Source: Tiliqua scincoides (taxonomy: Eukaryota > Chordata > Lepidosauria > Squamata > Scincidae). Taken from it: a DNA stretch of 64,000 bases. This document shows, piece by piece, positions 1 through 10,793 of this stretch (positions are counted from its first letter, which is position 1; every line of letters starts with the position of its first letter). Below the pieces are notes generated by a model. The model was not told where the DNA came from. It was given only the letters and a program-made list of their open reading frames with translations, and made no database searches. The position numbers were made by a program, and so were the translations under genes. The stretch lies in NCBI RefSeq assembly GCF_035046505.1, contig NC_089830.1, positions 19,470,561 through 19,534,560 on the forward strand. The letters run 5' to 3'.

Positions 1-213
1 CCCCACTAGGTTTTTGGCTTTAACTTTTGATAGAATAGAGATATTTCAATGTGGTTTATTTCATTGCATTCCTCATGAAATTACGCATCAAATGATATAT
101 AACATGATGGTATTAATCAAAAATACCAAGATTTTAAAAATGTTGGCTAGTAGTAGTGTCACCCTCCCATGCGCGTCATGTGGTGTGGCCCGCACCCCCT
201 AGCGACGCCACTG
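1..213 (+). mobile_element. hAT-type MITE, right part (cut by window start)
   Basis: Ends in CGACGCCACTG and matches the right halves of the elements at 5520-6300 and 33589-33912 (shared AACATGATGGTATTA and AATACCAAGATTTTA segments). Confidence 0.6.
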
Positions 214-1238
214 ATTGGAGTGTCTCAGAACTGTTTTGAGAAGCAAAGGCTCATGTTTTCAAATTGCAACAGGTTGAACTGCCTTTCTTAGCACAGTTAT
301 TTTCAGCACACGGTAGCCACCTTGAATCCAAACTGCAGCATGATTGATTCACTAAATTCTTTCTTGGCTGCTTTTCTGACCCCAAAGAGGTTCCCAAAAG
401 TGGCACCCAAACATGGATGAAATCCATCAAACAGTAAAATTAAGCCAAGAGACAAACTCAGAAACCGGATGTTAAAATGCAGGCAGAGGAGAAAAAAAAA
501 AAGGGAGCAAACAAAAAGGCATGGTTTAGCAAAGAGAATGGTTCGGACAAGATGCCAACATGCCAATTAAAAGAGGGCCAATTTGGTTGCCCCCCCCCCC
601 AAAAGATTAGGAGTTTCACAGCTTGGGTGCTGCAAGTGATAAGGCCAAGCCCCCAGATCTCTGCCAGCTGGACCACGAATGGGACCAGATGTGAAACATG
701 ACCTTGGATGATGACCACAGGAAGAAAAACTGTGACCACTTGAAAAAAAATGGATGTGTGAGCAAAAGCAGAGAAGTGGAGAAGATCTGCTTTCTATCAA
801 AATTGGTGAGGGCCAGCCCCAGATCTCCCAACGCAGCAGACTAAATGCAGTCAGCACCCTTTGAGCGACACCTTGCCATGCCAAATATAAACCCTGCCAA
901 AGGGAATCCCACCTTCCCTTGGCAGGCAGTGAAGTCTGTTGCTGCTGCTGCTGCTGTTGATGTGTGGAGGAGAGGAGAGTGATGGGCAAGAGTATCTCTT
1001 GACACTCTGGTCCACAATTATTCTTGACACTTCCTCTTCCACTCTCTGCCTCCTGTTTCCATCCAAACAGCAGCAGAGATGAGTGGCAGATGCCCGCCAC
1101 TGAGAGGTGGCTGCCCCAGCTGGGCCGGACCTGTAGGGTGTCAAGGCAAAGAGGCACACATCAGAATATTTTGATGGATCTTTACTTGGCAATCTGAAGG
1201 CTGACAGGAGTCGTGGAGAACTGTATTCTGCAGGGAGG
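214..1238. other. 3' flank of gene A, no gene seen
   Basis: Mostly anonymous sequence with a poly-C run (591-600) and a (CTG)n run at about 940-957. Open frames here are on repeat-like DNA and show no family resemblance. The 3' UTR of gene A probably ends near 1165. Confidence 0.5.
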
Positions 1239-1391
1239 TTAAGCTGAATTGATGGTCTCCTCCAGCCAGTTGATGTAGTTACAGACCTTGACAAAGACAC
1301 TGGGACTCTCCAGCTCTGAGCATTCTTCAAAGCCCCAAGATGCGATGCCTTGCAACTCATTCTCACAGACCAGCGGTGAGCCGGGGTCGCC
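1239..1391 (-). CDS. Gene A exon 5 (terminal coding exon)
   Basis: 153 nt including the TAA stop at 1239-1241. Acceptor is CTCCTCAG. It opens GDPGSPLVC where active proteases have GDSGGPLVC, so both the nucleophile Ser and Gly197 (chymotrypsin numbering) are replaced. The rest (IASWG, KVCNYINWLEETI) is normal for the family. A weak polyadenylation variant AGTAAA lies at 1186-1181. Confidence 0.9.
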   Translation of the reverse strand, partial: GDPGSPLVCENELQGIASWGFEECSELESPSVFVKVCNYINWLEETINSA

Positions 1392-4300
1392 CTGAGGAGT
1401 TGTTACAAAAATACCATGAGAACCAAGGTGTTGGAGACCCTGGGAAAAGGCCCTACCCTGGATTCCCAGCTTGGGTGGTGGCAGCAAACTCATCTCTTCC
1501 CAGTTCATTTCCAGTTTACTCAGTTAAAAAGGTGATGTAGAAAAGTGGACACAAGTCACTAACCACTAGGTCCTATGCCCATTTTGCTATGGAGTGTCCC
1601 TACTGACATAAATAGTTCCTCTACTTTTAACTGCCAGCTATGCACACGTAAATGCCAGAGAAGTTCCAGGCCAGCAATTTTCAACCGGTATGCTGTTTAT
1701 GCCACATTGGTGTGGCATAAAAGGTCCACAGGTGCGCTACAGTAGTTCGGAGCACGGTGGTTGAAAATCACTGAGAAAAATGTCCAGGTTCTGTGGCTCT
1801 ATTAATAAATGATCCTCCCTCAAGCTCCTGCGGCACACCTGCGGACCATTTGTGGCACACCAGTGTTGAAAATCACTGCTCGAGTGCTAGAAGTTGAAAG
1901 ACAAGCAGCCAGAGCCACAGAACCCGGAAGAGTCTCCCAGAAGCCATGTGACATCAGAAGAGGTGAAGATCATAGAGAAGGTCATAGAGGTCAATGTGCC
2001 ATGGGAAGAAAAGCGCTGTGAAAATCAGTGCTCTAGGCAAAGACCAGGGATCTGCCCACTTTTTTCTGTACCTTGTTTCTTTTCTGCCACCATGAAGGTA
2101 GTCATCCCCCTTGCCTTACCTGGCAGGAATCCGAGCCTCCGCCTCTCACAGTGGCACAGAGCATGTGCTTCAGCAGGACCCGGGGGTAGACATCCACGCA
2201 TTCTGTGTCAGACAGGGTGGTGATATTCCCACAGTATAGGACATCTGGGGCATACTCTGAGGAAGAGGGGTTTGCTTTTTAAGGACTACACATGGTTGGT
2301 TTGTTTAGGGGAAGGGATTAGAAAAAAGTGATCTTTGAAACAAAGTAGAATTTTCGGAGAGAAACATCTGTCTCTTTCTTAAAAATCAGGGGTGGCCCAA
2401 TTTACTTGACATAAGAGCCACATATGAGAAACTTCAGGTGTTTTGACAGCCACAATATTTACAGTAAGAAGCATTTACATTCTTAAATATATTTACTCAC
2501 CATGAACCCTAAACTTATCATTTAATCCAGTGGACTCTCAGTTTATACTGAGTAAATCATTACAAAGCTTGATAAATTTGTATTTACCTTTTAAATTAAA
2601 TGGTTGGCAACCTTCAGTCTCGAAAGACTATGGTATAAGCCTACAACACCCGGTATTCCCAGGTGGTCTCCCATCCAAGTACTAACCAGGCCTGACCCTG
2701 CTTAGCTTCCGAGATCATGGTATAAGCCTACAGCACCTGGTATTCCAAGGTGGTCTCCCATCCAAGTACTAACCAGGTCTGACCCTGCTTAGCTTCTGAG
2801 ATCAGATGACATTGGGATGCAAAAAGGAGCGCGGCCAACGTATTTCCATGAGCCGCACATACGTTAAAGAGATCATGTCACTCCTGAGCCATGGATTGGC
2901 CACCCCGCCATAGGTGTTGCAAGTATTCTACCAGTGGGTCAAAATAGTAGTTTGCTAGTGGAATCGTTACAAGTGCACAGCGGCTCGAGGCAGATCAAAA
3001 CTTTGTGAGCATTGATGACTTGACAACTGACCTTTGCTAACTGTTGATGCTCGCAGAGGGTTGACCTGCCAGGAGGCACTTTCAAGGCTTGGCAAGTGAG
3101 TGTGCACACACAGAGGTCTGCAAAGCCTCAGGCTTTTTGCAGACATTCATTTGGGACCCGAGCAGCAGCTTCTCTAGATTTCAAGCTGCACACTGAGATG
3201 TGCATTTCTGCTTGACTTGATGTTTGGTTTATTCCCCACCCCCTCCAAACAGACTGCCTCTTTCATAAGAACATAAGAAGAGCTCTGCTGGGTCAGGCCA
3301 AAGGCCCATCTAGTCCACCTTCCTGTATCTCACAGTGGCCCACCATGTGCCTTAGGGAGCAAACAAGACAACAAGAGACCTGCATCCTGGTGCCCTCCCT
3401 TGCATCTGGCATTCTGAGGTAGACTACTTCTGAAATCAGGAGGTTGTACATACCCATCATGAACATAAGAACATAAGAACAGCCCCACTGGATCAGGCCA
3501 TAGGCCCACCTAGTCCAGCTTCCTGTATCTCACAGCAGCCCACCAAATGCCCCAGGGAGCACACCAGATAACAAGAGACCTCATCCTGGTGCCCTCCCTT
3601 GCATCTGGCATTCTGACATAGCCCATTTCTAAAATCAGGAGGTTGCACATACACATCATGGCTTGTAAGCCATAATGGATTTTTCCTCCAGAAACTTGTC
3701 CAATCCCCTTTTAAAGGCGTCCAGGCCAGACGCCATCACCACATCCTGTGGCAAGGAGTTCCACAGACCAACCACACGCTGAGTAAATAAATATTTTCTT
3801 TTGTCTGTTCTGACTCTCCCAACACTCAATTTTAGTGGATGTCCCCTGGTTCACATACACATCATGGCTTGTAACCTGTGATGGAATTTTCCTCCAGAAA
3901 TCTTCCAATCCCCTTTTAAAGGCACAGATGCCATCACCGCATATATATTTGTCTATCCTAACTCTCCCAATGCTCAATTTTAGTGGCTGTCCCCTGGTTC
4001 TGGTGTTGTGTGAGAGGGAAAAGAACACCTCTCTAGACACTCAATCTTTCTCTCATGTGATTAGCCTTGTTGTCTGAAAATTTAAGGTTGCCAACTTTTC
4101 AGCAGGCTTCTGTCACTGTGCCTTTATGAGCAACTGCAAAAATCAGCAGGTGGCACTTCCACACAGGAAAAAAAATATAGTATAAATTACAGGTGAAGCT
4201 CCTCCTGTTGTAACCCAGATCCAACACCCCCTGCCCAGAGCTTCTGTTGCAAGCAGAAAATTATGCTATGAGTTCCCAGCACAGATCTCCAATATATTGT

Positions 4301-4838
4301 GTAGGGTCATCTGGCCCTCAAGCAAGCCCTCCCTCATCTCTTTCTAGTTTTCTCTACCTTGCTGCAGGATGGTGGTGCCCCAGCCGACAAGCACACAATA
4401 GCTGCCAGGCGCCGGGCAGTTACTCGGTAAGGCTATCGGTTTCACATGCTTGGAGACGTGAACGGGCAGGAGGAGTTTGACCAACATGATGTCATTATCC
4501 TTGCTGTAGCTGTCGTAGAAAGGGTGCCGGATGGTCTTGGACGCTATCTTCACCTGCTCCGTCAATTCGAAATGCCTCAAGGTGTGTTCCCCAAGACTCA
4601 CATAGAGGAGGCTGTGGCACAAGGAGGAGAACATAAAAGAGAGTTTCTGCAAATTTCTGCAAGCATCAATTCTGCAAATCTCCAGCTGAAACCAACTAGG
4701 CACAGCACTGATTGGCCAGTGCCTTCCTTGGGAAATCACTTTAAAAAAAACCAAAACAACTTTTACCCCCCTCTCCTTCGCAGTCCTGCACTTTAAAAAT
4801 AGGGTTTTTTTTCTTTCTAGAAGGAAAAAAATATATAC

Positions 4839-4878
<40 letters not shown>

Positions 4879-4910
4879 AGTATTTATATACTGCTTTTCA
4901 ACTAAAAGTT

Positions 4911-4943
<33 letters not shown>

Positions 4944-4972
4944 GTATGTATGTACGTATGTATGTTCACATA

Positions 4973-5015
<43 letters not shown>

Positions 5016-7578
5016 AGTATTTATATACTGCTTTTCAATTAAAAGTTCACACACACACACACACACACACATATGTATGTATGTATGTATGTATGTTCAC
5101 ATATGTATGTATGTTCACATATATATATATATGTATGCATGTATGTGTGTGTGTGTGTGTGTGTGTGTACACATACATACATACATATACATATATATAT
5201 ATATGTTTTTTCATGCAGCTCTTTCATTCATTAAAGAAGACATACAAACTGCACTGGAAGGATGTTGAACCTATTCCCTGTGCCATTTCCCCAACCCCAA
5301 CCGTGCCCCCAAAACTACTGTTGTTCCCCTAGGGGTGGGGGAAAAAAAATACAAGTGTATTTATAATGCTTGTAGTGATCTTGCCACTTTCAAGAGCCTA
5401 TCTCTACATTTTCCTCCTACATGAAAAATATCAAAAATCTCTTCCAGCTTTATGGCACAGTTCCATGAAAAGTTCTCTTCTGCACACCTCGCTGAAACGA
5501 ATAGGAGATGCACTAGTGTCAGTGGTGTCACTCGGGTTTGCATCACCTGGTATGGGAGGCCAGCACGATGGACCTCCTCCCATGCAGTGGGCATGACAGC
5601 ATAAGAACATAAGAACAGCCCCACTGGATCAGGCCATAGGCCCATCTAGTTCAGCTTCCTGTATCTCACAGCGGCCCACCAAATGCCCCAGGGAGCACAC
5701 CAGACAACAAGAAGACCTGCAAGGCCTCCTGGGAATTGTAGTTTAAGAACATAAGAACCGCCCTACTGGATCAGGCCATAGGCCCATCTAGTCCAGCTTC
5801 CTGTATCTCACAGCAGCCCACCAAATGCCCCAGGGAGCACACCAGATAACAAGAGACCTCATCCTGGTGCCCTCCTTTGCATCTGGCATTCTGACATAAC
5901 CCATTTCTAAAATCAGGAGGTTGCGCATACACATCATGGCTTGTAACCCATAATTGATTTTTCCTCCAGAATTGTCCAATCCCCTTTTAAAGGCATCCAG
6001 GCCAGACGCCATCACCACATTCTGTGGCAAGGAGTTCCACAGACCAACAACACCTTGGCAGTAAGCATGGTGATGCACCATTGCCCCTCCCCTGCTGGCT
6101 AACAAGGCTACAAAAGGCTACACCTTTTGATACATTTCAACACAGTTTGTTTCATTGCATTCTGCACCAAATTACACATCAAATGATATGTAACATGATA
6201 GTATTATTCAAAAATACCAAGATTAAAAAATTTTTGGCCAGTAGTGGTGTCATACACCCCCCATGCATGTCACCCCCCGACCCTCCTAGCAACACCACTG
6301 ACAGGTGTGCATTTCAATGAGGCTTGCTTACGAAGTGTGTCCCTTGTGCAGAAGGCATTTCACGAACTGATGTTTCCCACACAGACCCCTGGGGAGAGAA
6401 TGGGGGGGTTGCAGACTTGGTCCCAGAGTGGCACAGGGGCCAGGGCCGCAACTGCAAAGGGCATTCCGAACTTGGCTTGGGCAACTTTTGAATGGTCAGG
6501 AAGCAGAATCTTGCACTCAAAGCTACACTTTATGCTTTGGCGGGATCACAGACCACGTGCAGCCCTCCTCTCAGCAAGAGGTTTGTAAACTGGGAGTCAA
6601 ACCAAACATTGACTCAAACACCCAAACCCAGTTCAGACACCTTTTCAGTAATTGATAAGCTAGTCTAGGCCGAACATTTCTCAGCCGCTTTGAAGCAGAA
6701 GTGAAATCAAATCCCTAAATACAAAAAGACAATCTGTTCAAGATAAGGAGTTCAACAGCCAGGCGATCAGCCTTTACCTGTACCGTTAATGTTTTGTTTC
6801 CCATGATTTAATCCTCATGTATTTTGTTTCTAAACTGCTTTCCTTAAATTGAAAAAAAACACAAACAATTTTGTGGTGTTTTAGTGCTTATGCAGAGGCA
6901 CACTGTGGCTTTGGTGACATGGCAAGCAGGAAAACTTACCCCCCCCCCACGGCACTCCGAGGGCGTGCTGGTTCCCGAGGCCGAAGTATGAAAATAGCTG
7001 ATACGGCACTCTGAAAGAAGCACCCATTGTTCAAACCCCTGTATGCGATTCTAATGTGGCACTATCTGGGAACTGGATGTAACTTGTATTAATGTTGCAA
7101 AGTACAATAAAAACGGCAGTGAGAAGGCTTGTAGAAACAGCCTCCCTTTCTCTCTCTGCATTGAATCTGAAATCTGCTTCTCGTCTCTTTCATTTTGTCT
7201 CTCTGATTTCCTTATTCTGGTATCTGACTCACCGCAACACAATTAAAAATTTTTTTTTTCCTGAAGCTAAAATAATTATTGTTGTCTTTTGTTGTGTAGA
7301 GTTACCCTGCCAAACAAAGTGTTTGACATTGCTCTGCACAAAATGTTGGGTCCACATCGGTTCAAAGCATCTGGAAAGATTCACGAATCACTTTTAAAAA
7401 TTTGTGTCAGAACTGGGACAGAACCAGAGGATAAAGAAAAAAAAACATAGCTGATGGATGTGACCCTAAACTTTTGAATTGCTCCGCTCCATTTTGAATT
7501 GCTCCACTCCTTAATTTGGAGAGTGATTAGCTGAATCTCTCTGGTCTGGATTCACCCTTGAGTTCAGGTTAAATTACT

Positions 7579-7614
<36 letters not shown>

Positions 7615-8818
7615 TCGTTCTGTGTAGACTTGGACCTGGAAGATCCACGTTCAAATCCACACTCAGCCATGAAGCTTGGTGGTTGACCTTTGGCCCACTC
7701 ATTCTTGGCCTCACCTACCTCTCAGGATTCTTGTGAGGACAAAAGGAGGGGAGGAACTGTGTACACCACCCTGAGCTCCTTGGAGGAAGGGCGGCATAAA
7801 ACATGTGAATGAATAAATAATTTAAATAAACAGGCCTCAGGCTTGTCCTGTGTGAGGCTGCCCCAACTTCCCACAGGTGCACGTACCGGCCCGTGTAGCA
7901 TTGGGCAGCTGTGACCAGCCACTGGTTGTTGATCAGCGTCCCTGTGCAGTGAAACTTCCACCCATCAAAGAGGGCTGCTGTCCAGGGCTGGGAGTGTTCA
8001 ACGCACTGGAAACCCCGGAGCATTCTGGGTGCCAACCTGGCAGCTCCTGTCCAAAGAAAGAAGATGTGTGAAGGCACAAGGCAGCTGACGGAATACTGGG
8101 CATGTGCATGGCATTTTCTGCATATGCAAAGTGCTTCAAGGTCAACATTCTGAGCCTCTTCTGGCAGCCCCCTTCCCCTTCCAGTGCTGCTGGGGGAAGA
8201 AGGGAGGGAAAGAAAAAAGCTGCCACATCTCCAGATTGTCTCCACCCACTCACCTGGCTGCAAATGAGTAGGCAGGGACAAGTAATCTAGAGCCTGCCCT
8301 TCCTTCCATTTCACTTACCTGGAACTTGGCCTGCACCCTCTTTCCTTCACACAACTCCTGTCTCAAATGAACAGGAGCACAGCATGCTGGGACCTCAGCA
8401 ATAAACGTGAAAGCTCTATATAAGCATTAATATTAGCAGGGCCAGCTCAAGACCTCCAGACGCCCAAGGTGGCATGCTCCTTGTTACCTGTTGATGTTCC
8501 AGCCTCTGCTCCCCCCACTCTCCGATGTTCTAGCTTAGCACTCCCCTCCACATTTCCTCTTTCCCCCTCCACATTTCCTCTTTCTCTCTATCCAGTCTTC
8601 CTTTTCCAATCCAGGGAGTGGAAGGAGAAGGAAGGGCAGTGGGGGCAAGAAGCTGGACAGAGAAGAGCACCCCCCCACACACACACCATTCTGCAGCCTG
8701 ATGCAACAGCTTCAGTTGACCTCATGGATGGGCCGGCCCTGAACTTAGGTACCAAACACATGATCTTACCTGCAGAGACCAAAAGGAGAACAGTTAGCAG
8801 AAGCCCCATGTCTGTCAT
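1239..8818 (-). CDS. Gene A: tissue-kallikrein-like serine protease homolog, predicted catalytically inactive
   Basis: Five coding exons (8770-8818, 7887-8046, 4358-4611, 2120-2256, 1239-1391) join in phase to 753 nt, or 250 aa plus stop. A signal peptide (LLLTVLLLVSA) leads into a chymotrypsin-fold domain. The N-terminus after the expected activation Arg24 reads MLRGFQC, where family members have I-[IV]-x-G (human KLK11 has IIKGFEC). The catalytic His is Gln65 (TAAQC), Asp110 is kept (DNDIML), and the active-site Ser is Pro203 (GDPGSP). All 12 cysteines of the six-disulfide kallikrein pattern and the pocket Asp197 (GSDSCQ) remain. No stop or frameshift is seen, so this looks like a maintained, secreted pseudoprotease rather than a decayed gene. 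It resembles the KLK9/11/12 group; orthology is unresolved. It lies tandem to gene B in the same orientation. An ATG three codons downstream (8809) has the better Kozak context and aligns with the start of gene C. Confidence 0.88.
1676..1888. mobile_element. hAT-type MITE (TTTTCAACC/GTTGAAAA ends) in gene A intron 4
   Basis: Contains the TTTTCAACC...GGTTGAAAATCACTG and GGCACACCAGTGTTGAAAATCA arms. Related copies lie at 15722-16043, 42778-42995 and 52915-52990. Confidence 0.5.
2120..2256 (-). CDS. Gene A exon 4
   Basis: 137 nt, the classic kallikrein exon 4 length. Donor is GTAAGG. It encodes VLYCGNIT, MLCA and GGSDSCQ, retaining the S1-pocket Asp (chymotrypsin position 189). Confidence 0.9.
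2397..2908. mobile_element. hAT-type MITE (CAGGGGTGGCC ends) split by a 5S SINE
   Basis: Left end CAGGGGTGGCC and right end GGCCACCCCG are inverted copies. Inner arms carry AGAGCCACATATGAG / GAGCCGCACATACG. A 5S-derived SINE at 2602-2815 interrupts it. It lies in gene A intron 3. Confidence 0.6.
2602..2815 (-). mobile_element. 5S rRNA-derived SINE with two 5S units in tandem
   Basis: Reads on the plus strand as the reverse complement of 5S rRNA (CTCCCATCCAAGTACTAACC, CTGCTTAGCTTC). The 3' tail GGTTGGCAACCTTCAGTCTC appears once, but the 5S body occurs twice, the second starting at the repeated ATGGTATAAGCCTACAGCAC. Confidence 0.85.
3265..3460 (-). mobile_element. CR1-like LINE 3' end (truncated)
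   Basis: Begins with the minus-strand 3' terminus ATAAGAACATAAGAAGAGC and the GGATCAGGCC-type block. The complete parental frame is visible at 45155-45948. Confidence 0.8.
3464..4048 (-). mobile_element. CR1-like LINE 3' ends, two fused copies
   Basis: One copy spans 3464 to about 3850 and reaches the end of the reverse transcriptase frame. At the CCCTGGTTCACATACACATC junction a second copy (about 3853-4048) restarts from the 3' UTR. Both lie in gene A intron 2. Confidence 0.75.
4358..4611 (-). CDS. Gene A exon 3 (Asp exon)
   Basis: 254 nt, identical in length to exon 3 of genes B and C. Acceptor is GTGCCACAG and donor GTAGAG. It carries SLGEH, the DNDIML catalytic Asp motif, and the Cys pair of the NCPAPGSYC stretch. 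GWGTT replaces the usual SGWGT context with VGWGT. Confidence 0.9.
4841..5212. repeat. Compound microsatellite block, (TTA)n-(CA)n-(TATG)n, duplicated
   Basis: A roughly 138-bp module, (TTA)n then ACAGTATTTATATACTGC then (CA)n then (TATG)n, occurs twice in tandem (about 4841-4975 and 4975-5120), followed by (TG)n and (ATAC)n. Confidence 0.85.
5520..6300 (+). mobile_element. hAT-type MITE interrupted by a double CR1 insertion
   Basis: Left end CAGTGGTGTCAC and right end ending ACACCACTG. Flanks ACTAGTGT and ACAGGTGT match at 6 of 8 positions as a degraded 8-bp duplication. CR1 pieces occupy 5601-6048. Confidence 0.65.
5601..6048 (-). mobile_element. CR1-like LINE composite: two 3' ends joined by a short linker
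   Basis: First 3' end 5601-5744 stops at the linker TCCTGGGAATTGTAGTTT. A second 3' end starts directly at 5745 and reaches the reverse transcriptase end near 6048. The same arrangement recurs at 11726-11990. Confidence 0.8.
7579..7611. repeat. (GAT)n microsatellite
   Basis: Eleven uninterrupted trinucleotide units, immediately upstream of a tRNA-derived SINE, in gene A intron 2. Confidence 0.95.
7612..7828 (+). mobile_element. tRNA-derived SINE
   Basis: Box B-like GTTCAAATCC, then CTCAGCCATGAAGCTT, TGTGAGGACAAAA and CCTGAGCTCCTTGGAGGAAG, ending in an A-rich AATAAATAATTTAAATA tail. It is the standard SINE of this window and ends about 60 bp downstream of gene A exon 2. Confidence 0.8.
7887..8046 (-). 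CDS. Gene A exon 2 (propeptide and His-loop exon)
   Basis: 160 nt, same length as gene B exon 2. Acceptor is TTTGGACAG and donor GTACGT. It encodes residues 17-70, including MLRGFQC and TAAQC, where the catalytic His of the family is replaced by Gln. Confidence 0.88.
8437..8741. mobile_element. MITE with CAGGGCCRGC ends in gene A intron 1
   Basis: Left CAGGGCCAGCTC and right GGGCCGGCCCTG are inverted. The inside is rich in CTCCCCTCCACATTTCC-type pyrimidine blocks, as in the copies at 14345-14703 and 29339-29660. Confidence 0.55.
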
Positions 8819-8869
8819 GAGAGCAGGCAGCAGAGTCAGGTTGTTGGGTCAACTGGCTCCAGTAATGTT
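8770..8869 (-). CDS. Gene A exon 1 (5' UTR part plus signal peptide)
   Basis: The ATG is at 8818 (alternative at 8809). The donor is a GTAAGA at 8769-8764 and the exon ends in phase 1. A pyrimidine-rich acceptor ending TTCTCAG abuts 8869, so about 51 nt of 5' UTR precede the ATG and an upstream non-coding exon is implied but was not located. Confidence 0.75.
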
Positions 8870-8924
8870 CTGAGAAGCTGAACAAAAATCATCAGTGGCA
8901 ATTGAGCAATGAAACTCCAAATCC

Positions 8925-9028
8925 CTTGCAGTGGAATCCTATGCGTATCTATGCAGACGCAAGTCCAACTGTGTTCATTGAGGTCTGCTCACAGGAAAGT
9001 GCGCCTAAGATCGCAGACATAGACTAGC
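8925..9028. mobile_element. Short MITE (AATCCTATGC type)
   Basis: Resembles other copies at 15530-15595, 43777-43840 and 59790-59868, which share GTTCAATGGGRCTTACTC-type cores. Confidence 0.45.
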
Positions 9029-9150
9029 GGTTTCCAAACACAGTTTTTAAACCACTGAAACTGAGATTGCCAGCAGTCTGGCATTGAAATGCAGCAACTG
9101 ATGCTTAGTTGATGCTTTTCTTAGCATGGAGTGAATCACAAGTCATAGTA

Positions 9151-9339
9151 GGTATGTGCAAGCTTTCGGTTTTAGAGACAGGCTCCCTCTCATTGCCAGA
9201 TGCAGGGGAAGGCACCAGGACACAGGTTGTGTCTGTCTTGTGTGCTCCCTGGGGCATTTGGTGGGCCACTGTGAGATACAGGAAGCTGGACTAGATGGGT
9301 GTTTGGCCTGATCCAGCGGGGCTCTTCTTATGTTCTTAT
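9151..9339 (+). mobile_element. CR1-like LINE 3' end
   Basis: Plus orientation, ending CTTCTTATGTTCTTA; contains CACTGTGAGATACAGGAAGC. Confidence 0.85.
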
Positions 9340-9840
9340 TTACAATCACCAGTTCATTGCTGATGATCAAAGGGCTGTTGTATGGAAAACTACAGGGGGT
9401 CGCTTTGAAAGCTGGCAACTCTTATGTGGCGAAAAGAACCCTGATCATCTATCTCCTGCCCCAAAGGAACCAGAAAGCCATAGAAAGAAGGAGGCAGTAT
9501 GGCCATATGGGCACACATTGTTCTTCAAGAAAGGCTGGACAGGTGCAAAGGAGGATAGAGCTTTGGTACCATTAAAATTTGTATAGCATAGGGAATCTCT
9601 GCAGATGTCACTTTTTCACTCCTGTGTGACAACAAGGATCCCTGCTGGAAAGCAGCCATCTGCCTTTGCATCTAGAAATAAATAAATGGGCCAGAGTAAC
9701 GAGAAGTCACCCATCCTGGCATCAGGGTGGCAAACACGGTTCAATACTTTTGTTCAGGCACTGTGAAAGAGAGATGCTCAACCATTACACAGGCCTACAA
9801 AACTGAGGGTCAGAAAGGTTTTTCCCAAACTTTATGGTGG

Positions 9841-9966
9841 GGTTGGCAACCTTCAGTCTCGAAAGACTATGGTATAAGCCTACAGCACCCAGTATTCCAA
9901 GGTGGTCTCCCATCCAAGTACTAACCAGGCCTGACCCTGCTTAGCTTCCAAGATCAGACAAGATGG
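9841..9966 (-). mobile_element. 5S rRNA-derived SINE
   Basis: Tail GGTTGGCAACCTTCAGTCTC, then the reverse-complement 5S body through CTTCCAAGATCAGACAAGAT. It abuts the inverted repeat at 9975. Confidence 0.85.
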
Positions 9967-9974
9967 TGGTTCGA

Positions 9975-10218
9975 TATGAATTTGGGTTGCCGATTCCAAA
10001 AATGGCATCTGTTTTGCCCTATCACGTTTAGTGTTGGAGATACAGTATAGCCTCATTAGTGAATGGTTCAAGCAGCTTCCTCATGAGGAAGCCATGGTAT
10101 AGGGTTCCTCATGAGGAAGCTGCTTGAACTATTCACTAAAGAGGCTATGCCGTGTCTCCAAAATTAGACGTGATAGGGCAAAACGGATGCCATTTTTGGA
10201 ATTGGCACCCCAAATATA
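9975..10218. repeat. Long inverted repeat (foldback), arms of about 115 bp
   Basis: Left arm 9975-10090 and right arm 10105-10218 are near-complementary, separated by 14 bp. Shared blocks include TTCCAAAAATGGCATC, TTTTGCCCTATCACGT and CAGCTTCCTCATGAGGAA. Confidence 0.85.
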
Positions 10219-10793
10219 CCCAGGAATTGGTGTAACATTTAAGGAAGCAAAATGTGTGTTGGCCTGTGTTATCTTTGTGTTGTAATTCAGGTACCATGAA
10301 CTAACTGTGCACCGTCCCTTTAAATATAGTCCAATTTCCAAGCTTCCCCCTTCCTCTCCTCCCCTGGAAAAGCCCTGCTGCAGACCTGTGTTAAGGTTCC
10401 AGCTAGGCCAGAGCACTACATAATATTCTGTTAAGTATTCTGTTAGTTACTAGCATAGATGTCAAGTTGGATTCCAGTGGTCGAAGTTTAACAGACAACA
10501 CAGTCCTCACCTCCCTCGGAAGGCTCATCACCAGAGACTTGAGGATTCCTGTTCTAGACCTATTTACAAAGTTGCAGGTGAGTCCAATTGCTTGTTTGGT
10601 ACTGGAAGATCTGTTGCCATTTCTGCACTTGAAAACTCCCAGCATCTTCCACTATAGCATCACCCCCGGCATGAACAAACAGGTGGCCCATATCCCCAGA
10701 CAGTTGTATCGCCATATATTGAGAATATATCCACAGTCACTCAATGGTATGAGAGCACAAACGTTCTCCATAAACTCCAAATGTGGTTGGCAA

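Noticed and set aside
567-1157. 196-codon minus-strand open frame with a poly-Gln run
   Set aside because: Produced by a (CTG)n run downstream of gene A; no conserved domain and no splice context.
2602-2815. Functional 5S rRNA genes
   Set aside because: The body matches 5S rRNA, but every copy is diverged, single or dimeric, mostly reversed, and carries the extra tail GAAGGTTGCCAAC. These are SINEs, not rRNA genes.
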